DNA of 64,000 nucleotides from Bacteroidota bacterium (GCA_022564295.1 JADFLR010000007.1:1-64000); one strand, 5' to 3'. Counted from the stretch's first letter, positions 53,251 through 62,580 are shown. Notes: a model not told the origin generated them from the sequence alone. Numbers and translations are program-made.

Positions 53251-54010
53251 TTTATTTCTTCTCAGTTTTATTCTCTCTTTAATATCATTCGTCACAGTTC
53301 CCGCTCAAAAAAGTATTTATCCTAAAAACTCACCCGAATGGTTAGTTGATATGTTCTTCAAACAAACTCAATTCCCCGAAAAAGAAAAATATCTTATCGG
53401 TGAAATAATGCAAGATGTGAATTATCCAACTATTGGCGAAGAACTAAACGGCAGAGCGATAGTTACCTTTAGAAAAATTGAGTTAAATAATCGAACCGGT
53501 GTTTATGGGGTTGTTATTAAAGATGATGGCAATACGGCTAATTTTTACTGTTATGTGCGAAACATTTCAGGAAATTGGAAAATTGAAGCTGTGAGAAAAT
53601 TTCAACTGCCAGGTTTTGTTTACAGCTCCGCCGATTCTCTATCACGAATTGAAAATATTCCCGACTCCGTATCATCATTATTAAAAATTCTTAAATTAAT
53701 TATTGGAACTGACGAACAGCTTAAATTTTTTCTCTCGGAAAACATTAATGATTTTTACAATATTGTTGGAGCGTTTGATAATAAACGCGCTGATGACTTA
53801 AATCTTATAATGAATAAACTAAACCTTGAATATATTTTCATTGATGAAATTTATCCGCAATGTATTTTCATTCTTGTTGGTGGGTTTGATAGAATAGAAG
53901 TTGGATATATTTTCAGTAAAAGCAAATCGTCTGTGCCAACAATTTCGCCGGAACGATTTATTTATATAGAAGAAGCATTTCCAAACTGGTATGTTTACAG
54001 GGCAATGTAG
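53222..54010 (+). CDS. Exported protein of unknown function, coupled to the pullulanase gene
   Basis: This 262-residue protein has a signal peptide ending near residue 28 (VTVPAQ). A second ATG at 53237 would give a tighter signal peptide. The mature part is mixed alpha/beta with WLVDMFFKQTQFPEKEKYLIGE near its start and repeated charged segments. I recognise no domain. The 29-base overlap with the GH13 gene implies co-translation. It is convergent with the histidine kinase, whose stop lies 2 bases away. Confidence 0.65.
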   Translation: MKNRVMYKYNLFLLSFILSLISFVTVPAQKSIYPKNSPEWLVDMFFKQTQFPEKEKYLIGEIMQDVNYPTIGEELNGRAIVTFRKIELNNRTGVYGVVIKDDGNTANFYCYVRNISGNWKIEAVRKFQLPGFVYSSADSLSRIENIPDSVSSLLKILKLIIGTDEQLKFFLSENINDFYNIVGAFDNKRADDLNLIMNKLNLEYIFIDEIYPQCIFILVGGFDRIEVGYIFSKSKSSVPTISPERFIYIEEAFPNWYVYRAM

Positions 54011-54011
54011 C

Positions 54012-57000
54012 TCACCTGTTTCCGGTAAGATATTTTCTTAATGATTTTTCAACAGCTTGCTTAAAGCTTCTAAGGTTTACCGGTTTTTGAAATACATATT
54101 CAACACCAAGTTGATTATAATCTTCGATAATATTTCTATCCATCTCGGTGCTTAAGACTATAACCGGAGGTTTTCCCAATAATCCTTCTTTCTTTAATTG
54201 TTTTACAAAATTATAGCCATCCATTTCAGGCATCGAATGATCTGTAATTACAAGAGCAGGAGGAGAGTCCTTTATTTTTTCAAGTGCTTCCACACCGTTT
54301 GAAGCTAAATCAACAGTATAATCGGGTGTGATGTTTTTAAGTATCTTTGAATAAAGCAAACCGTCGGTTCTGTTATCATCTACAATTAAAATATTAGCAG
54401 AAGCAACTGGAAGAGTAAATTTAAAATTAGAACCGTTTCCATATTCGCTTTCAGCCCAGATAATTCCGCCATGTTTATCAACTATCTCTTTAACAAGAGA
54501 AAGACCCAACCCGCTTCCTTTTTCACCTGCGGTTCCTTCTGTAGTAAACTTTGTGTCAACGCTGAACAGCTTGTCGAGGTTTTCTTCTTTAATTCCCTGC
54601 CCGGAATCTCTAACTGAAAATTCCAGAAAACTTAATGTTGATGCTGGTTTCACAGAGATAGTAATTTTACCGTCGCCGTTTGTAAACTTAATTGCATTAG
54701 ATAAAAGATTGTTAAAAACCTGGTTAATAAGACTTTTATCCACAAAAATAAATTTTCCTTTGCTTACCGTTGAATATATTTCTATTCGTTTACGCAACGC
54801 ATCGCCGGATACTGAGTGAATTGATTTTTCAATCAGCGAGCTTGAATCAATTCTTTCCGGCTCGAATTTAATTCTTCCTGTTTGCAAACGTGTCCAATCG
54901 AGCAGCGAATTTACAAGCGACAACATTGATTTGGAAGATTCCTGAATATACTTAACGTACTGTTTGCGTTCTTCATTAGTTAATTCTTCATCATTAGTCA
55001 ACAAATCGGTAAATCCTAAAATTGAACTGAAAGGTGTTCGTAAATCGTGTGATATGATTGAAAGGAACCTGTCTTTTGTTTCGTTAAGTTTTATAAGGTC
55101 TTCAGTTGATTTTTTCATTTCTTCTTCGGCTCGCTTCTTAAGAGTTATATCACTTACCAAACCGTAAACTTTTTGAATCTTTCCGGAAGAATTTTTAATG
55201 AAATTAATTTTATTTCTAACCCAAACAATATTTCCTTGTTTATTAATTATCCTTAAGTCCATTTCGCCGGAATTCTGAATATTACTTCTCATTAAAGCGG
55301 ATAGTTTTTTCTTTACATCAGCAAAATCGTCCGGATGGATGATCTTCAAAAACAATTTTGAATCGCCAAGGAATTCAGCTTGATCATAACCGGTTATCTT
55401 TTCAACTGCAACTGTATAGAAGAGCGGTCTCATATAATTTCCCACTCTCTCAAATGTATATAAAAAGTCGTCGATGTTCTCGGTAATATTCCTGTATTTT
55501 TCCTCCGATTCACGTATTACTTTTTGTGCTCTCTTTCTTTCTGTAATATCTCTTGTAACCATCACAATATATTTTTTATCATTCGATTCGAAAGAAGAGA
55601 TTGAAAGTTCTGTATAGAAGAAAGTGTTATCACTTTTCTTTCCTAAAAACTCAAACCTGTCCGGAGCACTTTTCCCGTGTTCTTTTAATCTGAAATATTC
55701 TGCTATTTTAAGAATGTCATCGTTGGAAACAAGATCGAGCAGATCTTTTCCTGCTAATTTTTCGCCGCTGTCATAACCAAATATTTGTGCAAATGAATCG
55801 TTTGCGACTACAATCCTACCGTCTGCTTCGACAGCAATCCCATCCTGCGAAGCTTTAAAAAGTGCTGGATATAACAACTCAATTTCATCAACTTCTTCTG
55901 CTGCCGGAATTTCTGTGATGTAGCATAAATAGTGAAGAGAAGTTCCGCCTTCCCTTTTAGGTATGAAGGTTACGTTAGCTAGAAACGAAGAACCTTCATT
56001 AGTAAGTAAGGGCAGCTCAATTATAGTGGGCATTGTTTTACCGAAGGTATTAACATTGAAGATATTATTTTCAAAATATTTTGGCTGGATAAGATGATTA
56101 AACTGTTTTTGTTTTATTTCATCTTTATTATAACCGAGAACTTCTAAAAACGTTTTATTGGTGAAAATTATGTTCCCTTTGTCATCAACTTTGCATATCA
56201 ACTCACTCGTGTTTTCCAATAAATTTTTATAGGATTCCTCGGTAAGTTTTAATTTATCCTCCTCTTTTACTTTGCGGGTTATATTCGAACAAAGAACAAC
56301 AATTGTATTTTGATAATCATCGAGGTAAGAAAATTTTGCTTCGAAGATTTCTTTTTTATGCTCTTTGCCAAATATGTTTAAATTTACTTTCCAGATTTTT
56401 TCCTTCTCTAAATCTTTTTTTATATTTTCAAAAAATCTTTTATCAAACAATTCAAGTGTGCTGCCGAAAAATTTTCCCAAAACATCTTTTCCTGGTAAAC
56501 CGAAAAGCAATTCGGATTGTTCATCCCAGTAGATTATTTTTCCTTCTTTATCAAGTACAAATAATGCATTTTTAAGATTATTGGTGATGGATTTATAATA
56601 AGACAGCTCATCAACTTTTATTATCAGCCGTATCTTTTCCGAAACATCAACAGTTATGTTATTGAAAAAGAAAAAGAGAAATTGCAAGGTGCCGCGTTTG
56701 TTTAGTATTGGTTCTAATTTACACTCGAAACTATAGTGTTCTTCAGCTTGTTCAATATTAAATTCAAATCTGGATGCTTCAATATTTAAATTAACTTTTT
56801 CAATTTTGTCTGAAATGAGAGATTTAAATTCTCTATCAAAAAGATCAAGAATGCTTCCGCCAACAATTTTTTTATCAGCTATATTTATTTTCTTTAACGC
56901 TTTGCCTGTGGCAAACTGAACAATTCCTTTAGGGTTGGTAACGATCATCACATCATTTACATAATGAATTGCCTTTTCAAAATACTCCGCCCTGAGCTCT

Positions 57001-57374
57001 AATTCTTCTTTTGATTTCAGAAGAATTTTTATATCCTCAATTAAAATTATTCCCCCTATAATTTCATCTTTTTCAAAGATCGGCGAACCTTTTACTATCA
57101 AATCAATTTGACTGCCGTCATTTGTAATTATTTGTTTTATCTCCTTCTCGAAAGGAAGCCCTTTAAGAAGTTGATGTAATTCATCTTTTATACTGATATT
57201 TGGAAAGGGATCTATTTGCAGAATATTAGTACCAAGGAGGGTTGAAGTTTCAAAATGATATAGTATTCCAAATTTTCTGAAATTTTGATTTACATAATCA
57301 ATTTCGCCACCTGCAGAAAATGTGATGATTCCTACCGGAACTTGTTCTATGATTTTAATAGTTTTTTCTTCCAT
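54012..57374 (-). CDS. Hybrid histidine kinase with six PAS domains and a receiver
   Basis: This 1120-residue cytosolic protein has about six PAS-type sensor domains from residue 5 to 755, starting near VPVGIITFSAGG, HYVNDVMIVTNPKG, LKNALFVLDKEG, NTSELICKVDDKG, ASQDGIAVEADG and ENIDDFLYTFERVG. The H-box is SIISHDLRTPFSSILGF, the N-box NQVFNNLLSNAIKFT, and the G-boxes RDSGQGI and GEKGSGLGLSL. The receiver domain (residues about 1000-1115) has LIVDDNRTD, ITDHSMPEMDG and VLSTEMD. No membrane helix is apparent, so it senses an intracellular cue through PAS ligands. No partner regulator is adjacent. A hairpin lies just upstream. Confidence 0.9.
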   Translation of the reverse strand: MEEKTIKIIEQVPVGIITFSAGGEIDYVNQNFRKFGILYHFETSTLLGTNILQIDPFPNISIKDELHQLLKGLPFEKEIKQIITNDGSQIDLIVKGSPIFEKDEIIGGIILIEDIKILLKSKEELELRAEYFEKAIHYVNDVMIVTNPKGIVQFATGKALKKINIADKKIVGGSILDLFDREFKSLISDKIEKVNLNIEASRFEFNIEQAEEHYSFECKLEPILNKRGTLQFLFFFFNNITVDVSEKIRLIIKVDELSYYKSITNNLKNALFVLDKEGKIIYWDEQSELLFGLPGKDVLGKFFGSTLELFDKRFFENIKKDLEKEKIWKVNLNIFGKEHKKEIFEAKFSYLDDYQNTIVVLCSNITRKVKEEDKLKLTEESYKNLLENTSELICKVDDKGNIIFTNKTFLEVLGYNKDEIKQKQFNHLIQPKYFENNIFNVNTFGKTMPTIIELPLLTNEGSSFLANVTFIPKREGGTSLHYLCYITEIPAAEEVDEIELLYPALFKASQDGIAVEADGRIVVANDSFAQIFGYDSGEKLAGKDLLDLVSNDDILKIAEYFRLKEHGKSAPDRFEFLGKKSDNTFFYTELSISSFESNDKKYIVMVTRDITERKRAQKVIRESEEKYRNITENIDDFLYTFERVGNYMRPLFYTVAVEKITGYDQAEFLGDSKLFLKIIHPDDFADVKKKLSALMRSNIQNSGEMDLRIINKQGNIVWVRNKINFIKNSSGKIQKVYGLVSDITLKKRAEEEMKKSTEDLIKLNETKDRFLSIISHDLRTPFSSILGFTDLLTNDEELTNEERKQYVKYIQESSKSMLSLVNSLLDWTRLQTGRIKFEPERIDSSSLIEKSIHSVSGDALRKRIEIYSTVSKGKFIFVDKSLINQVFNNLLSNAIKFTNGDGKITISVKPASTLSFLEFSVRDSGQGIKEENLDKLFSVDTKFTTEGTAGEKGSGLGLSLVKEIVDKHGGIIWAESEYGNGSNFKFTLPVASANILIVDDNRTDGLLYSKILKNITPDYTVDLASNGVEALEKIKDSPPALVITDHSMPEMDGYNFVKQLKKEGLLGKPPVIVLSTEMDRNIIEDYNQLGVEYVFQKPVNLRSFKQAVEKSLRKYLTGNR

Positions 57375-57388
57375 AGTTTAAACAATAA

Positions 57389-57409
57389 AAGACCGGACGA
57401 ACCGGTCTT
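57389..57409 (-). terminator. Strong hairpin just upstream of the histidine kinase start
   Basis: A perfect 8-base stem (AAGACCGG / CCGGTCTT) with a 5-base loop lies 15 bases before the kinase start codon. Read on the minus strand it is followed by TTTATTGTTT, so it looks like an intrinsic terminator for a transcript coming from the 57.4-57.8 kb region. It could end a short RNA or attenuate the kinase message. Confidence 0.6.
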
Positions 57410-57817
57410 ATACTTACCCTCCGAAGTTTCGCCCTCTCAATGATTGTCCCTATGCTCTTGATTCTAACAATAATGGTGCTAAAAAATTTATCTTAGCAAA
57501 ATACTCTGTAAAATTCTTCTCCCTGTGTAATTTTAAAATACTTCTCTTTATAACGAATTATAAATCAATGGTTTATGCCATTTGTTCTTGCGGTGTAAAT
57601 ATCATCCTTGCAATTGCTTATTCCACGCAGCTATTTAGCACCAAAAGAGGAGATGCGGATGTGTCTCATAATGAATCCCAACGATTATTTTAGCACAATA
57701 TTAAATTTGTGGAACCTCTTAGCAAATTTAATAAAGTTTATCCACAAGCAAATATAATTTATTAACAAATAGAATTTTTTAATTAAATTAGAGGAACAAA
57801 TAAAAGGCAAAGATTTA
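57410..57817. other. Intergenic region, possibly transcribed as a leader or small RNA (minus strand)
   Basis: About 400 bases lie between divergent genes. On the minus strand it contains ACTTCGGAGGG close to the hairpin at 57389. Further upstream, within about 57740-57760, is a TATATTTG sequence resembling Bacteroidota -7 promoter elements. I tried to match it to tmRNA, RNase P, SRP and 6S RNA without success. No protein-coding frame is convincing. Confidence 0.35.
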
Positions 57818-58591
57818 ATGGTAAGCAGATTTTTTGAAATAATCGGTCGTAAAGTATTAAACTTTCTAATGGAACTTGGGCAGGTTACAATTCTGTTAAT
57901 TGGAATCATAAAAAGTCTTCGTTTTTTAAAAAAAAATAAACGCAATGTGTTATACCAGATGGAGCATATTGGAATTGGTTCACTTCCGCTGGTACTTATC
58001 ATTGCTGCATTTACAGGGGCTGTAGCTGCCTGGCAGGCGGCTTATCAGCTAAAGGGGATTGCACCTATGTCGCTTTTGGGAGGCACTACAAGCCGTGCTA
58101 TAATCACAGAGTTAGGTCCTGTCCTTACAGGAATTGTTATTGCTGGAAGAGTTGGTGCATCTATTGCCGCAGAGTTAGGAACTATGAAGGTTACAGAGCA
58201 AATTGATGCACTTGAAATTATGGCTGTACCGCCCGTTAGGTTTTTAGCAATGCCGCGTGTAGTTGCTTCGGTATGTATGATGCCTGTTCTGGTGGTGTTT
58301 GCAAATGTCATTTCTGTTTTTGGTGCTTTTTTAGTTTCTAAGTATTTTATCGGTGTTTCTTTTTCTGTTTTCTTTATTTCTGTAAAAAAGTTTTTTTTAT
58401 TTTCGGATTTTACTGGCGGCTTAATTAAGACAGTTGTTTTCGGTGGTGTTACCGCACTTTTGGGCTGCCATATTGGATTTCATACATCGGGAGGTGCAGA
58501 AGGGGTTGGGCAAGCAACAATACGCTCTTTTGTTTTATCTGCTGCTATGATCCTGATTTTGGATTATTTTCTATGGATGCTTCTCTTTTAG
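57818..58591 (+). CDS. mlaE: MlaE-family lipid ABC transporter permease
   Basis: This 257-residue permease has the family's N-terminal amphipathic helix and five or so membrane helices. Typical segments are MEHIGIGSLPLVLIIAAFTG, ITELGPVLTGIVIAGRVGAS, IAAELGTMKVTEQIDALEIM and GAEGVGQATIRSFV at the end. MlaE-type permeases move phospholipids between membranes with an MlaF ATPase and MlaD. The ATPase and MCE-domain genes are not next to it; the downstream gene is ilvE. Partners must be elsewhere. Confidence 0.92.
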   Translation: MVSRFFEIIGRKVLNFLMELGQVTILLIGIIKSLRFLKKNKRNVLYQMEHIGIGSLPLVLIIAAFTGAVAAWQAAYQLKGIAPMSLLGGTTSRAIITELGPVLTGIVIAGRVGASIAAELGTMKVTEQIDALEIMAVPPVRFLAMPRVVASVCMMPVLVVFANVISVFGAFLVSKYFIGVSFSVFFISVKKFFLFSDFTGGLIKTVVFGGVTALLGCHIGFHTSGGAEGVGQATIRSFVLSAAMILILDYFLWMLLF

Positions 58592-58729
58592 CAAAATAGT
58601 TCGGGATATATAACTCTATAAAATGTTCTATTAAACATAATTTTATGTCTGAACTGTTGACTTATCTTTAAATTATGCTTATTATGAAATTAATAGACTA
58701 CTCTTTCAAATTAATTTATGGGCTGAAAG

Positions 58730-59818
58730 ATGAAACAAATCATTTTTAACATAAAAGAAAGAACTGAGAAAATTCAATTCCCGGATAATCTTGGCTTTGG
58801 CAAAATATTTACCGATCACGTGTTCGAAATGGATTATACCGAAAATAAGGGATGGCATAATCCGGTAATTAAACCATTAAGTAATTTACAGATGCACCCC
58901 GCAACTATGTTCATCCATTACGGGCAGGCAATCTTCGAAGGATTAAAAGCTTATAAAACAGTTAATGGCGAAGTTGTTATGTTCAGACCGGATCAGCATA
59001 TCCAAAGATTAAATATTTCCGCACGTAGAATTTGTATCCCTGAAGTTGATAATGATGTTCTGCTTACTGCATTAAATGAACTGATTAATATTGAGCGTGA
59101 TTGGATCCCAACTAATCAGGGGGAATCTTTATATATAAGACCATTTATATATGGCAACGATCCTTTCCTTGGAGTTAACCCTGCAAATTCTTACAAACTG
59201 ATAATATTACTATCCCCTGTTGGTGCTTATTACCCAGAGGGTTTTAAACCTGTAAAAATTCTTGCACAAGATGACTATGTGCGCGCAGTACGTAAAGGAT
59301 TGGGCGAATGTAAAACTCCTGCTAATTATGCGGCAAGTTTATTAGCCGGTAAAAAGGCAATGAAACAGGGTTATACACAGGTACTATGGCTTGATGGAGT
59401 AACACAACGGTACATCGAGGAAGTCGGCACAATGAATATCTTTATAAATATGAAAGACGAGATTGTAACTCCTAAACTGAATGGAAGTATTTTACCCGGT
59501 ATAACCAGGAAAACTGTTATCCATCTGCTTAAAGAGTGGGATATGAACATTGTTGAAAGAGAGATCACGATAGATGAAGTAATTGAAAAATATGATTCGG
59601 GTGATGTGTTAGGTGTATTTGGTACAGGTACTGCGGCAGTAATTTCATCCGTTGGCTGGCTTACTTTTAAAGATAAAGAAATGGTCATTAATAATGGTGA
59701 GGCGGGAGAATTAGCAATAAAATTATTTGATGAAATTACATCAATTCAATACGGTATTAAAGAAGATGCACATAACTGGCTATTTACAATAGAAAAAAAA
59801 GAGGTGAGTGTTAGTTGA
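58730..59818 (+). CDS. ilvE: Branched-chain amino acid aminotransferase
   Basis: This 362-residue fold-type IV PLP transaminase contains NPVIKPLSNLQMHPATMFIHYGQ near the start (given here in part), LYIRPFIYGND, the Lys-containing GGLGECKTPANYAASL-like region (here GLGECKTPANYAASLLAG), and EEVGTMNIF with GTGTAAVIS. It transfers amino groups between leucine, isoleucine or valine and 2-oxoglutarate. The ATG at 58730 follows GGCTGAAAG. Its stop codon overlaps the TTG start of the alkaline phosphatase gene. Confidence 0.93.
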   Translation: MKQIIFNIKERTEKIQFPDNLGFGKIFTDHVFEMDYTENKGWHNPVIKPLSNLQMHPATMFIHYGQAIFEGLKAYKTVNGEVVMFRPDQHIQRLNISARRICIPEVDNDVLLTALNELINIERDWIPTNQGESLYIRPFIYGNDPFLGVNPANSYKLIILLSPVGAYYPEGFKPVKILAQDDYVRAVRKGLGECKTPANYAASLLAGKKAMKQGYTQVLWLDGVTQRYIEEVGTMNIFINMKDEIVTPKLNGSILPGITRKTVIHLLKEWDMNIVEREITIDEVIEKYDSGDVLGVFGTGTAAVISSVGWLTFKDKEMVINNGEAGELAIKLFDEITSIQYGIKEDAHNWLFTIEKKEVSVS

Positions 59819-60918
59819 ACCGATTTACCCGGTTAATTTTTTTTCTGTTAATCCTTCCATCATTAATATTTGCCCAGGAAAATGAGAGCCCGAAAAATAT
59901 CATTTTATTAATCGGGGATGGAATGGGGTTGAATTATGTATCCGCAGATGTCTTAAAACACAATAACAGTCCCTTCAAAAGGTTTTCTACCGTAGGATTA
60001 GCAATTACAAAATCTATTGATGATTTGATTACTGATTCTGCTGCAGCCGCAACTGCCATTGCGACAGGTTATCCCACAAAAAATCGTTATATCGCGATGG
60101 ATACGAGCTACAATAAACTTTACACAATATTTGAACATGCTGAAAAATTAGGATTATTAACTGGTGTGGTAGTTACGGGTGAGATTGTTGGTGCAACTCC
60201 CGCAGCCTTTGTAACTCATCATTACAACCGAAGTGAAAAGAGAGAAATTGCAGAACAATTTTTAAATATTGATATCGATGTTGTTATCGGGGGCGGTGCA
60301 AAATATTTTTTACCTTCAGATTCAAGTCATTCGGATAAAGATAAAATAAATTTGGTCGATGAGTTAAAATCAAAAGGATATAATATTTATTATGATTTTA
60401 ACGGACTATTCAAATCGGTTAGTTCTGATAAAGTATTTGCATTGCTTGATGATGAAGGATTACCGGAAACCGTTAAAAGAGATTATTCCTTAGGGGATTT
60501 AACTTCTCTTGCATTAAAACATCTAGCTGCTAATGAAAAAGGATTTCTGCTTATGGTTGAAGGTGCTCAGATTGATTGGGCAGGGCACGATGAAAATGTT
60601 AATTATCTTTTATCTGAAATGGATGATTTTTCTACAGCATTAAAAGTCGCAATAGATTTTGCTGAAAAGGAAGGCAACACTCTTGTTCTTGTTACTGCAG
60701 ATCACGAAACGGGCGGAATGACTATTACCGATGGTTCGTTTGATGGTGAAAACTTAAAGATTGAGTTTTTAAATTCACATCATACTGCAGGTTTTGTCGG
60801 AGTTTTTGCTTATGGTCCGGGTGAAAAACTTTTCGGGGGAATTTATGAAAATTATTTGATTGGTCGTAAAATATTTCATTTGATGGATGAATCCTACCAG
60901 TTTTCATCTAACCACTAA
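59815..60918 (+). CDS. phoA: Alkaline phosphatase, exported
   Basis: This 367-residue protein has a signal peptide ending near residue 20 (LIFAQ). It carries the alkaline phosphatase motifs: NIILLIGDGMG (metal-binding Asp35), ITDSAAAATAIATG with the phosphorylated Ser75, MVEGAQIDWAGHDEN and VTADHETGGM. It hydrolyses phosphomonoesters in the periplasm with zinc and magnesium. It starts with TTG overlapping the ilvE stop (TTGA), an unusual coupling for a phosphate-starvation enzyme. It is shorter than E. coli PhoA (about 470), as in many Bacteroidota forms. Confidence 0.92.
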   Translation: MNRFTRLIFFLLILPSLIFAQENESPKNIILLIGDGMGLNYVSADVLKHNNSPFKRFSTVGLAITKSIDDLITDSAAAATAIATGYPTKNRYIAMDTSYNKLYTIFEHAEKLGLLTGVVVTGEIVGATPAAFVTHHYNRSEKREIAEQFLNIDIDVVIGGGAKYFLPSDSSHSDKDKINLVDELKSKGYNIYYDFNGLFKSVSSDKVFALLDDEGLPETVKRDYSLGDLTSLALKHLAANEKGFLLMVEGAQIDWAGHDENVNYLLSEMDDFSTALKVAIDFAEKEGNTLVLVTADHETGGMTITDGSFDGENLKIEFLNSHHTAGFVGVFAYGPGEKLFGGIYENYLIGRKIFHLMDESYQFSSNH

Positions 60919-60962
60919 GAAAAACGAAAAAAGCCGGCAATTTACATTTCATCATTTATCCC

Positions 60963-60991
60963 TTGACAAGTGTTCATATGTTCACTATATT
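60963..60991 (+). promoter_or_regulatory. Sigma-70-type promoter of lexA
   Basis: TTGACA (60963-60968), a 17-base spacer and TATATT (60986-60991) make a near-consensus vegetative promoter 28 bases before the lexA ATG at 61019. It lies just downstream of the alkaline phosphatase stop, showing that lexA has its own promoter. Confidence 0.8.
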
Positions 60992-61001
60992 AGTAGTGAA
61001 C
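60980..61001 (+). promoter_or_regulatory. Palindromic operator overlapping the lexA promoter
   Basis: GTTCACTA (60980-60987) and TAGTGAAC (60994-61001) are a perfect inverted repeat around a 6-base centre. It covers the -10 region. Nearby half-sites (GTTCATATG at 60972; GAGCACTA at 61006) add further partial symmetry. This is the expected place and form for a LexA self-repression site, although the motif differs from the E. coli and Bacillus boxes. Confidence 0.75.
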
Positions 61002-61018
61002 AATTGAGCACTATTAAA

Positions 61019-61666
61019 ATGAAAAAAAAACTTACAGACAGACAAAACGAAATTCTGATTTTCATAAAAGAATTCGTTAGAGAGAACGGCTACCCGCCAA
61101 CTCTTAGAGAAATCGGCAAGAGATTTCAAATATCTTCTACATTTGGAGTAAAGAGGCATCTCGATGCACTTGAGAAAAAAGGATACTTGAATGTGGTAAG
61201 TAATGCAAGCAGAGGTATTTGCGTAATTCGTGATGAAGAGGATTATCCGGATATTTCTGGAAATATTAAAAATGAATTCTTCAATAAAATACCCATTGTT
61301 GGAAGAGTAGCTGCCGGCTCACCTATTCTTGCAATGGAAAACATAGATGGCTCGGTTATTATCGATCCCTCGTTTATTAAAAAAGCTGAAGATGCTTTTG
61401 CTCTTAGAGTACAAGGTGATAGCATGATAAATGTCGGAATATTTGAAGGTGATTTGGTGATCGTTTCGCCAAACGACAAAGGTAAGAACGGTGATATTAT
61501 TGTTGCAATGCTTGATGATGAAGTTACCGTTAAATCGTTGGAACTAAAAAATGGAAATATCAGGTTGATACCCAAGAATGATAACTATCAACCTATCGCG
61601 GTTGAAAAAAATAATAATTTTTCAGTCATTGGAAAAGTTAAAGGGGTTGTTAGATGGCTGAATTAA
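61019..61666 (+). CDS. lexA: LexA repressor
   Basis: This is 215 residues from the ATG at 61019. A reading from 60887 would overlap the alkaline phosphatase gene and start before the promoter, so it is rejected. The winged helix includes NGYPPTLREIGKRFQI. The S24 peptidase domain has the cleavage site Ala99-Gly100 in VGRVAAGSP. The catalytic Ser135 is in VQGDSMI and Lys172 in EVTVKSLEL. It represses DNA-damage genes and is inactivated by RecA-stimulated self-cleavage. It heads an operon with two small genes. Confidence 0.95.
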   Translation: MKKKLTDRQNEILIFIKEFVRENGYPPTLREIGKRFQISSTFGVKRHLDALEKKGYLNVVSNASRGICVIRDEEDYPDISGNIKNEFFNKIPIVGRVAAGSPILAMENIDGSVIIDPSFIKKAEDAFALRVQGDSMINVGIFEGDLVIVSPNDKGKNGDIIVAMLDDEVTVKSLELKNGNIRLIPKNDNYQPIAVEKNNNFSVIGKVKGVVRWLN

Positions 61667-61680
61667 GAAAGGAGCAACTA

Positions 61681-61929
61681 ATGAAGACAGATATTTTCTC
61701 AGCGGCTATTAATAACAGAAGTAATTTAAGATTTCTATATGGTCTGAAGGAAATTTTTATTGAACCATATTATATAACCAGGGAAAGAAGCGGCAAGAAG
61801 GTTATATACGGAAGAGTAAGGAAAACAAATGAAGTAAGAAAATTTGAATACGAAAAAATATCGAATATCAGGGTGCTTAATAATTTTAGATTTTCTCCAG
61901 TAATCCCGATTATTCCTCAAGCATCCTAA
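61681..61929 (+). CDS. Small WYL-like domain protein in the lexA operon
   Basis: This 82-residue protein starts at the ATG at 61681, chosen because AAAGGAGC lies just upstream; an earlier frame start overlaps lexA. The sequence IFSAAINNRSNLRFLYG, then IEPYYITRERSGKKVIYG, and KFEYEKISNIRVL matches the pattern of a WYL domain. WYL domains are ligand- or nucleic-acid-responsive modules found in regulators of DNA damage and CRISPR. It has no helix-turn-helix. It is 14 bases from lexA, so it is likely SOS-controlled. Confidence 0.65.
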   Translation: MKTDIFSAAINNRSNLRFLYGLKEIFIEPYYITRERSGKKVIYGRVRKTNEVRKFEYEKISNIRVLNNFRFSPVIPIIPQAS

Positions 61930-61947
61930 AAATTAGGAGGATTAAAA

Positions 61948-62376
61948 ATGAATGAAAATTTAAGAGAAAATGTTGATCAGTTAGTAGAACAATTTTGGAA
62001 AAAAGGATACCTTACAGTCAGCAGGAGATTTGGAACTTACCTGCCTGAACCATCCAAAGTTGGGAGTTTTGATGTTGATATTATTGCAAGGTATAAAAAG
62101 GATTATGCTATTGGATTAACTCTTACTGAACAAGATCTTCAAAATATAAATCTTAGCAAGAAGCTAACTTATTTAGCTACACGGCACACAAAATACACAA
62201 ATAAAAAAGTAAAACTTTTCGTTGGTGTTTTGTCTATTTGTTTTAAACAAGCAAAAATATTAATTGAACGACTGGATCCGGATGTTCAAAAAAATATTAA
62301 GCTATTTCAAATTATAAATGAAAGACTTCCTTCTGTAAGAAAAAATAAACGTGTACCGAATGTTCTTTTTTCATAG
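61948..62376 (+). CDS. Small protein, possibly nuclease-fold, in the lexA operon
   Basis: This 142-residue protein is preceded by AGGAGGA. Its N-terminal helix NVDQLVEQFWKKGYLTVSRRFG, then GSFDVDIIARYKKDYAIGLTL, has the secondary-structure order and the Asp of a PD-(D/E)xK-type nuclease core. The usual E-x-K pair is not evident (GLTLTE instead), so catalysis is doubtful. It is 18 bases after the WYL-like gene and probably co-transcribed from the lexA promoter. I do not recognise a named family. Confidence 0.55.
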   Translation: MNENLRENVDQLVEQFWKKGYLTVSRRFGTYLPEPSKVGSFDVDIIARYKKDYAIGLTLTEQDLQNINLSKKLTYLATRHTKYTNKKVKLFVGVLSICFKQAKILIERLDPDVQKNIKLFQIINERLPSVRKNKRVPNVLFS

Positions 62377-62580
62377 GTTCGTTTAACTTTGTAATTAAAT
62401 CTGATAATTCCATACTTCACTTATAAATAATCTCCCCTATTTTTTTACCTTTTCCAGCAAAACTATACTCTATATTATTAACTGTTCAATTAATTTTAGC
62501 TATTAAAATGTATTGATATCTTGACATTATAGAACTGTAAGTTTAATTTTACAAGCTTAATCATTTTTAAAGAGTCAACT

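Noticed and set aside
57410-57800. tmRNA, RNase P RNA, 6S RNA or SRP RNA
   Set aside because: None of the conserved core sequences could be found on either strand; left as an unassigned leader or small RNA.
60887-61018. Longer N-terminus for LexA
   Set aside because: It would begin inside the alkaline phosphatase gene, upstream of the visible promoter and operator.
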